Source of the DNA: Acheta domesticus
Lineage: Eukaryota; Arthropoda; Insecta; Orthoptera; Gryllidae
Reading direction: 5' to 3'
Assembly: GCA_031308135.1 (NCBI GenBank)
Contig: JAHLJT010000631.1
Coordinates: 7,501-71,500 of the forward strand
DNA length: 64,000 nt
Shown here: in pieces, positions 48,457 to 57,948 of the stretch
Layout: each line of letters begins with the position of its first letter
Position numbering within the stretch: position 1 is the first letter of the stretch
Translations under genes and position numbers: made by a program
Notes under the pieces: generated by a model
Told to the model about the DNA's origin: nothing
Database searches by the model: none
What the model saw: only the letters and a program-made list of their open reading frames with translations

Positions 48457-49515
48457 CTATACAATATTAGATTTTTCAATCCAAGAATTATGAGATTGAT
48501 CAAAACCTAGCCATTTTACATATACTTTATTTCCTTTTGTTTTTAATACTTTTTCTACTAAATATATATCAGGATATTTCTTTTTTTGCAATTCATATTC
48601 ATAAAATGAACCTTGAATATCTTTAAGATGATAAACAATGGGTTTAGAATGAATAATTTTATCAATTTCAAAAATTTCTGTGGACCAATTACCAGTATAA
48701 GATTTATCAAATACTGATTTTAATTTACTTACTCTTACTTTATCACCAATTTTAAATTTCGGTAAAATAAATGTCTTATCTCTTTTATAAACCGTTTTTA
48801 ATAATATTTTTTCACTAAAAGTATTCACATCAATAGGTTTCATTTGAATAGTATGATGTGTAGTATGATTATATTCATCTATTAATTTGGAAGTATATTT
48901 ATCCATTTATAATTACCTTGAATATCAAATTGTTTCCACATTTTTTCTTTTAATGTTCTATTTAATCTTTCATCTACTGATGCTTTTAATTCAGAAAAAG
49001 TAGAATAATGATGAATATTATATTGTTTCATAAGATGTTGAAAATCTTTATTATAAAATTCTTTACCACGATTTGTTTGTAAATTTGTAGGTATTCTCTT
49101 ATTTTTTAATATATTATTCATAGCTGCACTTACATCTAATCCAGATTTACTTTTAACTGGTATTGCCCATGCATATTTTGAAAATACATCAATAACTGTT
49201 AAAATATATGCATATCCATTATTTATTTTCGAAATACCATTTAATTGTCCCGAATTCATTTCTACTAAATCTGCTTGCCATAATTCATCAAGTCCTAATG
49301 TGATAACATTACGTCGTGGAAAATTTTTTCACATAGGTTTATGTAATTCATCAATGATTGTTTCTCTAATATTTAGTTTTTTTTTACAAATTTACTTTTT
49401 TTCTTCCCACATATTGCACATACTCCCTCTATTCTCAATTTTTTATTTTTTGTTATTTTCTCTTTATTTGAAATGTATCAGTATTCTTTTTACATCTTAA
49501 ACAATAAGTATCCAT
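48457..49515 (-). pseudogene. RVE integrase with zinc N-terminus and chromodomain
   Basis: Polinton integrase, which inserts the element with a 6-bp duplication. It starts at 49515 with a CxxC...CxxC zinc peptide (YCLRCKKNTDT ... CAICGKKK). The core follows, with LWQADLVEM holding the first catalytic Asp, GYAYILTVIDVFSKYAW, then LQTNRGKEF, where the second catalytic Asp of the family (TD.G) is replaced by Asn, and ERLNRTLKEKMW holding the Glu. After a frameshift near 48885 come the C-terminal FKIGDKVRV fold and a chromodomain (YLVEKVLKTKGNKVYVKWLG). Other lesions: TGA at 49331-49329 and a frameshift in a 9-A run near 49380. The ATG directly follows the stop codon of the upstream gene. Confidence 0.9.
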
Positions 49516-50031
49516 TTATATAGCTTCTAATTGTATATGAATAAATATTTGAATCTCAAATGTATAAGGACTAGGATCATGTTTAACATATTTACTATGG
49601 TGTAAATATATTTTATCTCCTTTATTGAATTTTAATGGTTGATTTAAATCATATGCATTTTCCTCCTCATCTGGTGATATGACTAAGATATAAAGATATT
49701 TAAACTCTGTTTTTGTTGTTTTTAAATTGATAACTGAAAAATTATATGGTGCTTTAATATAACTATAACCTTCATCATAATTAGGTAAGTAGAATAGAAA
49801 TTGTTCACCCATTAAATATTTAACACGTATATTCATAAACGTAAATATATTATTTTTTAAATATCGTAAATTTATTGCATCATAATCTTGAATTGGATCT
49901 AAAATAGTATGTACACTATTTTTTAATTGTTTAACATTTACAGCATCATCATCATTTATTCCTGCACCTACTTTATGTAATATTTTACCATGAAAATTAT
50001 AATCATTGAGACCATATATATCTTGTGGCAT
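49516..50031 (-). CDS. fibre/spike-like protein, paralogue 2
   Basis: 171 residues starting MPQDIYGLND, as does its neighbour. Near residues 21-37 is KVGAGINDDDAVNVKQL, resembling the neck motif of trimeric autotransporter and phage tail-fibre stalks, and a second shorter QDYDAINLRYLK unit follows. The C-terminal part is beta-rich with LKFNKGDKIYLHHS, also echoed in the paralogue. A trimeric vertex fibre or attachment protein is plausible by architecture and position among structural genes; no receptor-binding domain is recognised. The start context is TATAATAAATG. Confidence 0.6.
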   Translation of the reverse strand: MPQDIYGLNDYNFHGKILHKVGAGINDDDAVNVKQLKNSVHTILDPIQDYDAINLRYLKNNIFTFMNIRVKYLMGEQFLFYLPNYDEGYSYIKAPYNFSVINLKTTKTEFKYLYILVISPDEEENAYDLNQPLKFNKGDKIYLHHSKYVKHDPSPYTFEIQIFIHIQLEAI

Positions 50032-50034
50032 TTA

Positions 50035-50541
50035 TTATAGTACAATGGAAAGGATTAAATAAAGAAGTAATTGATAACCTGCTACATAACTTGAATCTTT
50101 AGGTTTAATATATATTTTATCTCCTTTTTTTAAAATAATGGGTAGATTGAAATGATTAAGTTCTTTTTTATCACCTACACCTAATGATTGCACATTGAGA
50201 ATTAAATCTTTTAAATCAATATTTGATTTAATATGCTTAATTTTACAATCATAAAATATTTCAATAAATGGTAGACTATAAAAGTAAAAAGTATTCATTT
50301 TTTTACCTAATTCACCATATAAAATAATAAGATATTGTGCTATATTATTGAGTTGTTTCATTGTTACAACATCATCCTCTTCTATTCCAGCACCTACTTT
50401 ACGTAATAACTTGTGAAAATTATAATTTCCGGATGTACCTATGATAGGTAAAGATGCTATAAGTGATTCAGTTTCTTCAATATGTTTTTTCATTAGATTT
50501 TCACTATTTAAATCATTGAGACCATATATATCTTGTGGCAT
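50035..50541 (-). CDS. fibre/spike-like protein, paralogue 1
   Basis: 168 residues sharing the MPQDIYGLND start, the KVGAGIEEDDVVTMKQL neck-like motif (~residues 67-83) and the ILKKGDKIYIKP segment with the next gene, so the pair is a tandem duplication. Between start and neck motif it has an extra ~35 residues (NSENLMKKHIEETESLIASL) predicted helical. Its start overlaps the end of the protease gene by 29 bp, and its stop lies 3 bp before the next start. Function is inferred as for the paralogue. Confidence 0.6.
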   Translation of the reverse strand: MPQDIYGLNDLNSENLMKKHIEETESLIASLPIIGTSGNYNFHKLLRKVGAGIEEDDVVTMKQLNNIAQYLIILYGELGKKMNTFYFYSLPFIEIFYDCKIKHIKSNIDLKDLILNVQSLGVGDKKELNHFNLPIILKKGDKIYIKPKDSSYVAGYQLLLYLILSIVL

Positions 50542-50997
50542 TTATTATATTTGAAATTTCGGCCCATGTATAGTTCATTAATATCATTTTTAATACAAAT
50601 ATGCATAAATGACCACAAATAAATTCATTAAAATTTTGAATTCTCTCCGCATTATAATATAAATGTTGAGATCCAATATATTTGACTAACTGCGATGGAG
50701 GATATCCACCAAATGAATCAAAAATATATTTATGTATATTATTTTTAAAGTAACATATCCAATGTGTTCCAATACTTTTAGATGTATCCATATTTACAAC
50801 ACCGCATTCATTTTTTCGCAATATTTTAGGACATTCATCAATCATAAATACTCCTCGAAAATGTGGAATTTTAAGATATTGAACACATTGTTTGATATCA
50901 TAATTACTAAGTGGATATGGATATTTATTTATTAATGTTTTTAATATAGAAATAGGATCTATTTTCTTTTTTTTAAGCCCTGTTCCTTTTTTTTCAT
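50513..50997 (-). CDS. adenain-like cysteine protease (maturation protease)
   Basis: Capsid maturation protease of the adenovirus/Ulp1 fold. From the Met at 50845: His28 in GTHWICYF, Asp43 in FDSFGGYPP, Gln70 in ERIQNF and Cys81 in CGHLCIF match the catalytic His, Asp, Gln and Cys. The frame is open upstream of 50845 with a family-typical KYPYPLSNYDIKQ segment, so the true start is further up. An ATG at 50997 is one base out of register across an 8-A run, so a homopolymer indel probably hides the start. It overlaps the end of the pX-like gene. Confidence 0.88.
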
Positions 50998-51312
50998 TTC
51001 CAAATTATGACGTTTCATTTCTTCTAATTCAGATTTATTTTTCTTACTTGATTGAACACCATCATAAATAGCTTTAGCACCACTTATTAATAATGGTCCT
51101 AATGCTGCTAATAGTGCTCCAATAAATCCACCATATTTTCTTGATTGTAATTTTTTAATGGATTGAATGGGTAAATTTAATGACATACCAGATCCTTTCT
51201 TTATACTATCATTTTTATCTTTTATTTGTTTAGGTGATAAAAGATCATCAAAATTAATATTTCTAACATCATCTGGTGATAATGTAAAAGTTATAGATCT
51301 CACTCTCGACAT
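50959..51312 (-). CDS. small virion protein, pX/pVI-like
   Basis: 117 residues with a hydrophobic, Gly/Ala-rich stretch GGFIGALLAALGPLLISGAK (~residues 61-80) followed by a charged Lys/Glu tail. It lies immediately upstream of the protease. Adintoviruses and Polintons have a comparable short membrane-active or core protein in this place, processed by the protease; that role here is inference. The mariner element is inserted 8 bp upstream of its ATG (context GTAATAAATG), which could cut it off from its promoter. Confidence 0.6.
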   Translation of the reverse strand: MSRVRSITFTLSPDDVRNINFDDLLSPKQIKDKNDSIKKGSGMSLNLPIQSIKKLQSRKYGGFIGALLAALGPLLISGAKAIYDGVQSSKKNKSELEEMKRHNLEMKKKEQGLKKRK

Positions 51313-51321
51313 TTATTACTA

Positions 51322-52651
51322 CGAGGGCTGACAATAAAGTAAGGTCTCCAATTTTTTTCATAGAAAATGACATTTATTTACAAAAAGCGATACACCGTTG
51401 GAAAGGCCAAGGTCTTGGCTACTTTTCTACATAATCGCCATTTTTTTCCAACACCTTGCGCATCCGCACGATGAACTTGTCTATGCCGGCAGAATACCAC
51501 TCTCCGTCCGCCTCGCGCAGCCAGGTGTTGACCTCTTTCTGAACCTCCGCGTCACTATCAAACTTCTTCCCTCCGAGATGTTTTTTCAGGGCGGGGAACA
51601 TGTGGTAGTCACTTGGGGCCACGTCGGGACTATAGGGAGGGTGATCGATGATTTCCCAGCCAAATTTCTTGAGCAGGTCAAGGGTAACGTTGGCTGTGTG
51701 CGGGCGCGCGTTGTCGTGGTGAAATTTCACTCCTTTGCTCAGCAATCCCGGGCGTTTGTTTTTTATGGCACGACGAAGCTTTTCCAGGGTCTCACAGTAC
51801 CTTGCTGCATTGATAGTGGTTCCCCTTGGCATGAAATCCACCAACAATACCCCGTGGCGATCCCAAAACACCGTAGCCATCACCTTGCCGGCTGACAGTG
51901 TCGCCTTAAACTTTTGGGTTTCGGAGAATCGCTATGGCGCCATTGTTTGGACGACTCCTTTGTTTCGGGTGTGTAGTGATGAGCCCACGTTTCATCCCCC
52001 GTAACAAACCCTTCCAAAAAATCATCGCCTTCCTCTTCAAAACGGGCCACAACTTTGGTCGCACATTCCACGCGCCGCTTCATGTGGTCTTCGGTCAGCT
52101 GTTTCGGCACCCATCGGGCAGAAACTTTGTGATACTGCAAGTTGTTCACAAGGATATGACGGATTGTTTCGCTGCTACACACTCCTCCAAGCTTCTCTTC
52201 CAAGTCCCTAATTGTCGCACGGCGGTTTTTGAGCATTTCTGCCTCCACTGCTTGAACAATCGCATCCGAGACCGACGGTCGGCCACTTCTCTCCTCGTCG
52301 TGAACATTAGTGCGCCCGGAATTGAACTCGCGGCTCCACTTACGCACGTTTTTTATGTCCATACACTTTTCCCCGTAAACTTCAACTAGTTGACGATGGA
52401 TTTCAATAGGTGTCACCTTTTTCGCACTCAAAAAACGTATTACAGAACGCAATTCGCACTTGGACGCTGACGCGAGGGGTACCTCCATCGTTGACGGCTG
52501 CTCAGCCAAGACTGAGCGGTCGGGGAAGCCTCACCCAGCAGCAAAGTGGTAGTGGGGGAACCAAGGAACACGGCGGTGTTGCCAGATTTTGCCTAGCGCG
52601 TGATCCGGCGAAGTTGCAGCGTTGGAGACCTTACTTTATTGTCAGCCCTCG
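51322..52651 (-). mobile_element. mariner element
   Basis: 1330 bp with perfect 30-bp terminal inverted repeats (starting CGAGGGCTGACAATAAAG) and TA duplications at 51320-51321 and 52652-52653. Its GC content is much higher than that of the Polinton around it. It holds one transposase gene with a single frameshift. Perfect ends indicate recent insertion. Confidence 0.97.
51419..52509 (-). pseudogene. mariner transposase (DD34D)
   Basis: Cut-and-paste transposase, about 360 residues. The N-terminal helix-turn-helix region (ELRSVIRFLSAKKVTP ... IKNVRKWSREF) is followed by the catalytic triad: Asp in VTGDETWAHHY, Asp in FHHDNARPH and, 34 residues further on, Asp in SPDVAPSDYH, the mariner DD34D pattern. 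One frameshift near 51896 in an AAAAG tract separates the first Asp from the other two. Otherwise complete. Confidence 0.95.
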
Positions 52652-52677
52652 TATATAAAAAAGGGTATTATTTTTTA

Positions 52678-54073
52678 TTATATTCCCCAATTAGGTTCTA
52701 TTCCCATACCTAATTTTCTTTTTGCAAACATAGTTCCAGTTGCTGCAGTAGCATACATTCTTTCTTTCAAATCAGCATCTTTACTAAATATTCGTTTTTT
52801 AGCTTCATTTTGTAATATTTTATCAGCTTGATGCCTAGATTCTATATCTTTATGATCTCTATATGCAATATCATGGTATTTACAAGCTTCATCTAATGGA
52901 TTAATACCTTTATCCCCACGTTCTAATCTATCTTTAAGATTTGTACCAGGACCACAATAATTATATCCTGGAAGATGTAATTCGAATGGTAAATGATTAA
53001 TAGCCCAATTTAAAATTCCAGCACCATGTTTTTCAGATTTCCAAAATGTATGAGGTATATTATGTAAAAATCGTATAAGGTATGGAATTCCTTTAGGATT
53101 ATGAGTAATAAAATCTTGAAATTTACCTGTAAGCATCTTTATGATACTTACTTTTTCGTTAAAAAAATTATCATTACCAGCTTTTTCTTCACCATGTATC
53201 ACCAATAATCTATCGATAAGCTCTTGTACATCATTCATCCAAACATATTCAACAGGTTTTTCATTATATTTTTTTATTATACCCATTCCTGTTTTAGGTG
53301 ATGTAACAGATTTTGTTCTATGTTTTTTTTTTGCTCAGCCCATAATCCTTTAAAGATCTTATTCCATTTTTCTCCAACATTTGATCGAACTTGATTAGTA
53401 TTTGGATCATAATCTTTAAAAATAAGATGTGTTTTAATTGCAATTTCTTTATAATTTTCTAAATCTTCATCTGTATATTCAATATCTGATAATGATTTAT
53501 TTGTTAATAGACCTAATAATCCATCAGTACCTTCATATTTTTTCCCTTCTACAATTATATTATTGTTATCAAAGTCCACTTTTGTATCACCAATATATTT
53601 ATATTTTCCTACAGGTCTAAAACCAAATGCATGATCATTAGCATTATTAAGATATTCAGTTAATTTAGGTCCTAAATGTGTAATTTTTTCCATTTTTTTC
53701 TTTTCTATAGCTTCTATTGCTTTCAATTGTTTTTCTAATTCTAATCTTTTTGGAGTATCTGGTGATTCATATAATTTCTTTTCAAATGATGATTCTGATG
53801 GTGTTGATGGTATTGGAAATAAAGTATCAACATCAAAATCATATTTTTTAGGTACTAATTGCTTATTATCATGTTCATTTTCAATAGAATGAATAAGTTC
53901 TTTACCAATGTGATCTACTTTACCAACTAAATCATCTAATTTATCTATAACAGGTTGATCTTCTTTTTTATATTTTTCATATTGATTACGATCATGTTGT
54001 TTCCATTCTCGCAATGTATCTTTTATTTTTACCTTCTCTTCTCTTATTTTTTCGGCTTATATTTCGTAAACAT
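52678..54073 (-). CDS. Polinton protein with parvovirus-type phospholipase A2 domain
   Basis: The upstream part (54073-53277) has a charged coiled-coil-like N-terminus and a central segment GTDGLLGLLTNKSLSDIEYT...NYKEIAIKT...YDPNTNQVRS, like a domain common in insect Polinton proteins (DUF8207-type, recalled, not searched). The downstream part (53286-52678) has the Ca-binding loop YCGPGT (110-115) and catalytic DEACKYHDIAY (132-142) of the phospholipase A2 domain known from parvovirus VP1, where it acts on membranes during entry. The two parts overlap in different frames at a 10-A run near 53325. A second A-run near 54050 separates the likely ATG (context TATAAATG) from the main frame. One ~460-residue protein is the best reading; two genes is the alternative. 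Confidence 0.8.
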
Positions 54074-54089
54074 TTATAAAGCAAAAAAT

Positions 54090-54215
54090 AATATGTTTAA
54101 AAACACAAACAGGAATAATATTGTGTCTGTTTAAACAGACAGACAGGAATAATATTGTGTCTGTTTAAACACACAGGAATAATATTGCGTCTGTTTGTTC
54201 TGTTTAAACACACAC
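54090..54215. repeat. three-copy ~40-bp repeat with palindromic core
   Basis: AGGAATAATATTGTGTCTGT followed by TTAAAC occurs three times with small changes; TGTCTGTTTAAACAGACA within it is self-complementary. It fills the gap between the ATPase stop and the next gene start, where a promoter or terminator is expected. Confidence 0.8.
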
Positions 54216-54218
54216 TTT

Positions 54219-54905
54219 TTATATCTTATTTAAAAATAATTGTATTTTATTCCTATATTTACCATTATTTAATTTTCGTGTCATATCTATTGTTATAAAT
54301 CCATATGGTTCATTCCAACATTTTTGGCATATTTTTTTAAATTCATCTAATTTCATATCACATCCTACAAATTCATGATAAATATGATTAAGATTAAGAT
54401 CATCTTGTCTAAAAATATTTTAAAAATTTAAATTATCTCTTATCAATTGCTTAGGAATTTTTGAATATGTTTGTGCTAAATACCAACAATCTATACCTTT
54501 ATGTCTACCACGTGTAAAATATTCTCTTACAACATCTTGTTTCTCTAATATGTAATCGTCGAATAATACTAATGAATTTTCTTCACATTCATCTAATGGT
54601 ATGATATCATCAGGATGAGATATAAATGTAATAATATCATTTTCGAGTTTATTACACTTATTCATAAAGGTCTGACATTTATCTTGTTCAAAAGATTTTG
54701 AATATATATATACATGATTAATTTTATCCCAATTTAACCATCCAGGACATATAATATAATTATCTAACAATAAGGATGTTTTACCACATCCACTAGGTCC
54801 TATAATAGCACATCTTATCGAAGATGGTAATAATGCTCCATGTTTCAATGTTTCATGTTTATTTCGTAATCTTATTTTTGGATTCCAATCAATTTTTTTG
54901 CTCAT
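54219..54905 (-). CDS. genome-packaging ATPase (FtsK/HerA, A32-like)
   Basis: Motor that loads DNA into the capsid. Walker A GPSGCGKTS at residues 36-44, Walker B LVLFDD at 112-117, then RGRHKGIDCWYLAQTY, the arginine-finger region typical of A32-like ATPases. The frame breaks near 54418 in a T/A run; the C-terminal ~65 residues (QDDLNLNHIYHEF ... NEPYGFITID) follow in another frame to the stop at 54219. About 228 residues in total, normal for Polintons. Its ATG faces the penton gene's ATG across 4 bp. Confidence 0.9.
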
Positions 54906-54914
54906 TTAAATGAG
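54901..54914. promoter_or_regulatory. 14-bp palindrome joining two divergent start codons
   Basis: CTCATTTAAATGAG is perfectly self-complementary and contains the start codons of the ATPase (minus) and the penton gene (plus), each within TAAATG. Only 4 bp lie between the two ATGs, so each gene's upstream promoter would have to lie within the other gene's coding region. Confidence 0.7.
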
Positions 54915-55613
54915 TATAATTTTGAAGCTAAACGGTACATCTTCAACATAGTAACAACTAAGTAAAAAACTTAATACACCAATATATAATTTTTCTACAG
55001 TTGCATGTGTTGGATTCTATTCTACATTTCTAACACCTAATGTAACATTAAATAATAATAAAATATATTATGAACATAAAAAAGAAACGCATGTTATCAT
55101 AATTCCACCAGGGCAATATAATATTGAAAATTTAGAAAAATATATACAATCACAATCACCATTTAATTCAACAAATATTACTATTAAACCACATCGTATT
55201 CTTAGTAGAATTGAAATTAAGAGTGGATTTAAATTAAATTTTGATGCTGTAGATTCTATTTTATCATTACTAGGATTTCAAAATCAAATTGTTAAAAAAA
55301 ACGAACCTACTATTGGTAATAAGGTTCCTAAATTCATTCCTTTTGAAACCATTGATGTACATTTTAACTGTGCTGAAGGTATGATTTTAAAAGAAAACAC
55401 ACATCATTTAAACTAACTTACTATTTTATTCTAACATCATTTAAACCTCAACTTAATTATCAAATGCCAATTATTTATGAATCAGCATATCCATTATTTG
55501 TACCTGTTTGTAATAAAATGCAACGTCTTCATGTTAAAATCACAGATGAGTATAATGAGGAAATCGATTTTAATGGTGCTATGGTTACTATTATTTTAGA
55601 ATTAAAAAAATAA
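54910..55613 (+). pseudogene. minor capsid (penton-type) protein
   Basis: Single jelly-roll vertex protein of Polintons. It starts MSIILKLNGTSS at 54910, meets in-frame stops near 54949, then reads openly from about 55020 with IYYEHKK, IIIPPGQYNIENLEKYI, SILSLLGFQNQIV and ETIDVHFNCAEG, the family's conserved order. A frame break near 55405 leads to the last segment (PIIYESAYPLFVPV ... DFNGAMVTIILEL) ending at 55613. About 230 residues, usual for the family. The N-terminal ~35 codons are degraded. Confidence 0.78.
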
Positions 55614-55635
55614 TTTATGTTTTTTTCCCTCATAA

Positions 55636-57008
55636 ATGGATAAAATTGAAAGTTATCAATGGCAATCATTTCCTGCTACTGATCGTAGTAAGAATAATAT
55701 TGGAGTACCAAATAAAACAACAGATATTTATTTGAATGTAGGTGATGGATGGATGCATTCCGAAAGAGCAGAATTGTACATCAATTATAAAATTATACAT
55801 AAAATGGATCTGATTATTCTGCATACGGAGGTAAATCAAATGTTAAACTTATTGATAATTTTGTACCTTATTTATTTTCATCTATTAACGTTACAAAAAG
55901 AGGACAAAATATATTTAGATTAGATTATCCTGGTATTACCTCAACAGTTTTACAAAAAAGTACTTTTTCAACAAATGAACTCATTCCATTAGATAATGCT
56001 GGTATTAGTTCAAATCCAAAACTTCAACAAAAAGAAGATGAAGTTCTCTATCCATTGAGATTGTTAGGTGGTTTTTTCAAAGATTTCAAAGAAATTACTT
56101 GGGAAGGAGATTTTACAATATCTTTTACGTGGTCATCGAGTATGAATGATGTATTGTATCGTTGGGCAGTAAAAAAATCAGATGGTAGTTTAGATGTTAC
56201 AACATTACCTGGAGAAGGAAAAATAGTTATAGAAAATTTTGAAATTAATGTACCAATTGTTTATTATGAACCTTCTTATGCTATAGAATTTAAGTCAAAT
56301 CTAATAAAAAATCCTATATCTACCATTTCATTCTATGATTTACAAACATTTGAATTAACTGGAATTATTGGAAAAAAGAATTTTGAAATTGATATTACCA
56401 ATTATTACCATTCATTGCAGTATGATATGCCATATTTTGTTTTCGTAGTATTTCAAACAAATAGAATTGATAACCAAGAAAAAGATTCCAGTGAATTCGA
56501 TCATTGTTCTCTACAAAATATTTCATTAAAAAATGGTCGAAATGAACAATTTCCATCAGAATTATGGAATATAAACCCACCATCGACTTATAAAAAAGCA
56601 TATCGTTCATTTACAGAATTTAAAAGAATTACAAATAATAATAATAAAAATGTTGAAATAGCAATATCACCATTTGTTTATATCACTAGATATCCAATTT
56701 ATTTGATAAATACATACATTAGAAAAAATGTTGATGCTGCTCAGAAAACATCTATGAAAATATGTGCTACATTTCACAATGCTATTCCTAATAACACAAT
56801 TGGGTATGTTATAATGTATGGTAAAAAGAGTTTAACATATATAGCCACTCCATTACCAAACACTTCTCTCGCGCAGTGCATTCCACCCGATAAAATTTCG
56901 GACCTTCTATATAAAGGACATTACCAATGTTTGGATTCTTATGGATTTTACATACTTTTAGCAATTTATTCCACGCAAACTTGTAACACTAATGTACTAA
57001 CAAATTAA
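55636..57008 (+). CDS. major capsid protein (double jelly-roll)
   Basis: Forms the hexon-like shell. It starts at 55636 (context CATAAATGG) with ESYQWQSFPATD and DIYLNVGDGWMHSERAELYI. One frameshift in an A-run near 55803 leads into the long frame ending at 57008. Conserved landmarks include GGFFKDFKEITW, VPIVYYEPS, LPYF-like DMPYFVFVVFQTNR, FDHCSLQNISLKNGRNEQFP and the C-terminal NAIPNNTIGYVIMY. About 457 residues, in the normal range. It follows the penton gene by 22 bp, the standard Polinton order. Confidence 0.88.
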
Positions 57009-57099
57009 TGAATGAGTGTAATAAAATTTAAATTATGTTTATATTTTTTATAATATATTCTTATCATTACAAATGATTTAAAGTAATTAAAACGCTGCA

Positions 57100-57265
57100 T
57101 GAAACGCACCAAATTCCCTTCTTTCAACGACAAAGACATACGTAAAGAGTGAAACAGAGATATAACCACTTGAGATAGCGCGACGAAGATGCTCCTGCAG
57201 AGAGAGAAGGAGATATGGCCACTTGAGATAACGCGACGAAAGCGCACCTGCAGAGATAACACGCG
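57100..57265. repeat. ~52-bp tandem duplication
   Basis: The phrase GAGATATRRCCACTTGAGAT followed by ARCGCGACGAA...CCTGCAGAGA occurs twice in tandem. It is GC-richer than the rest of the Polinton's right end. Confidence 0.8.
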
Positions 57266-57372
57266 TTATCAAGGTATGCTTGCGAATGTATACTCTTGTA
57301 AAACTCGTAAAATGTGAATGTTATTGAATTTTCATTAAATATTATTGAATTATGTTTTCTTTTTCCGTAAGT

Positions 57373-57936
57373 GATATTTGTTCAATAATTCCTAGACCAG
57401 ATTTTTTTCCGTAATTTTTATGGGACTGATATTTGTTCAATAATTCCTAGACCAGATTTTTTTCCGTAATTTTTATGGGACTGATATTTGTTCAATAATT
57501 CCTAGACCAGATTTTTTTCCGTAATTTTTATGGGACTGATATTTGTTCAATAATTCCTAGACCAGATTTTTTTCCATAATTTTTATGGGACTGATATTTG
57601 TTCAATAATTCCTAGACCAGATTTTTTTCCATAATTGATATTTGTTCAATAATTCCTAGACCAGATTTTTTTCCATAATTTTTATGGGACTGATATTTGT
57701 TCAATAATTCCTAGACCAGATTTTTTTCCATAATTTTTATGGGACTGATATTTGTTCAATAATTCCTATACCAGATTTTTTTCCATAATTGATATTTGTT
57801 CAATAATTCCTAGACCAGATTTTTTTCCATAATTTTTATGGGACTGATATTTGTTCAATAATTCCTAGACCAGATTTTTTCCATAATTTTTATGGGACTG
57901 ATATTTGTTCAATAATTCCTAGACCAGATTTTTTCC
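57373..57936. repeat. subterminal minisatellite, 11 copies of ~56 bp
   Basis: Units read GATATTTGTTCAATAATTCC then TAGACCAGATTTTTTTCC and a TAATTTTTATGGGACT tail; two units lack the tail. The array ends 12 bp before the right terminal repeat. Each unit has TCCTAGACCAGATTTT, one base different from TCCTGGACCAGATTTT in the tip of the terminal repeat. Confidence 0.93.
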
Positions 57937-57948
57937 GGGATTTATTTC

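Noticed and set aside
51398..52658. + strand frames across the mariner
   Set aside because: They are antisense to the transposase, which has all family motifs on the minus strand.
52678..53286. Endogenous parvovirus
   Set aside because: Only the phospholipase domain matches; no parvovirus replication or capsid regions adjoin, and the gene lies inside the Polinton with matching composition and start motif.
57373..57936. CRISPR array
   Set aside because: Units are contiguous ~56-bp near-identical repeats without unique spacers, in a eukaryotic element.
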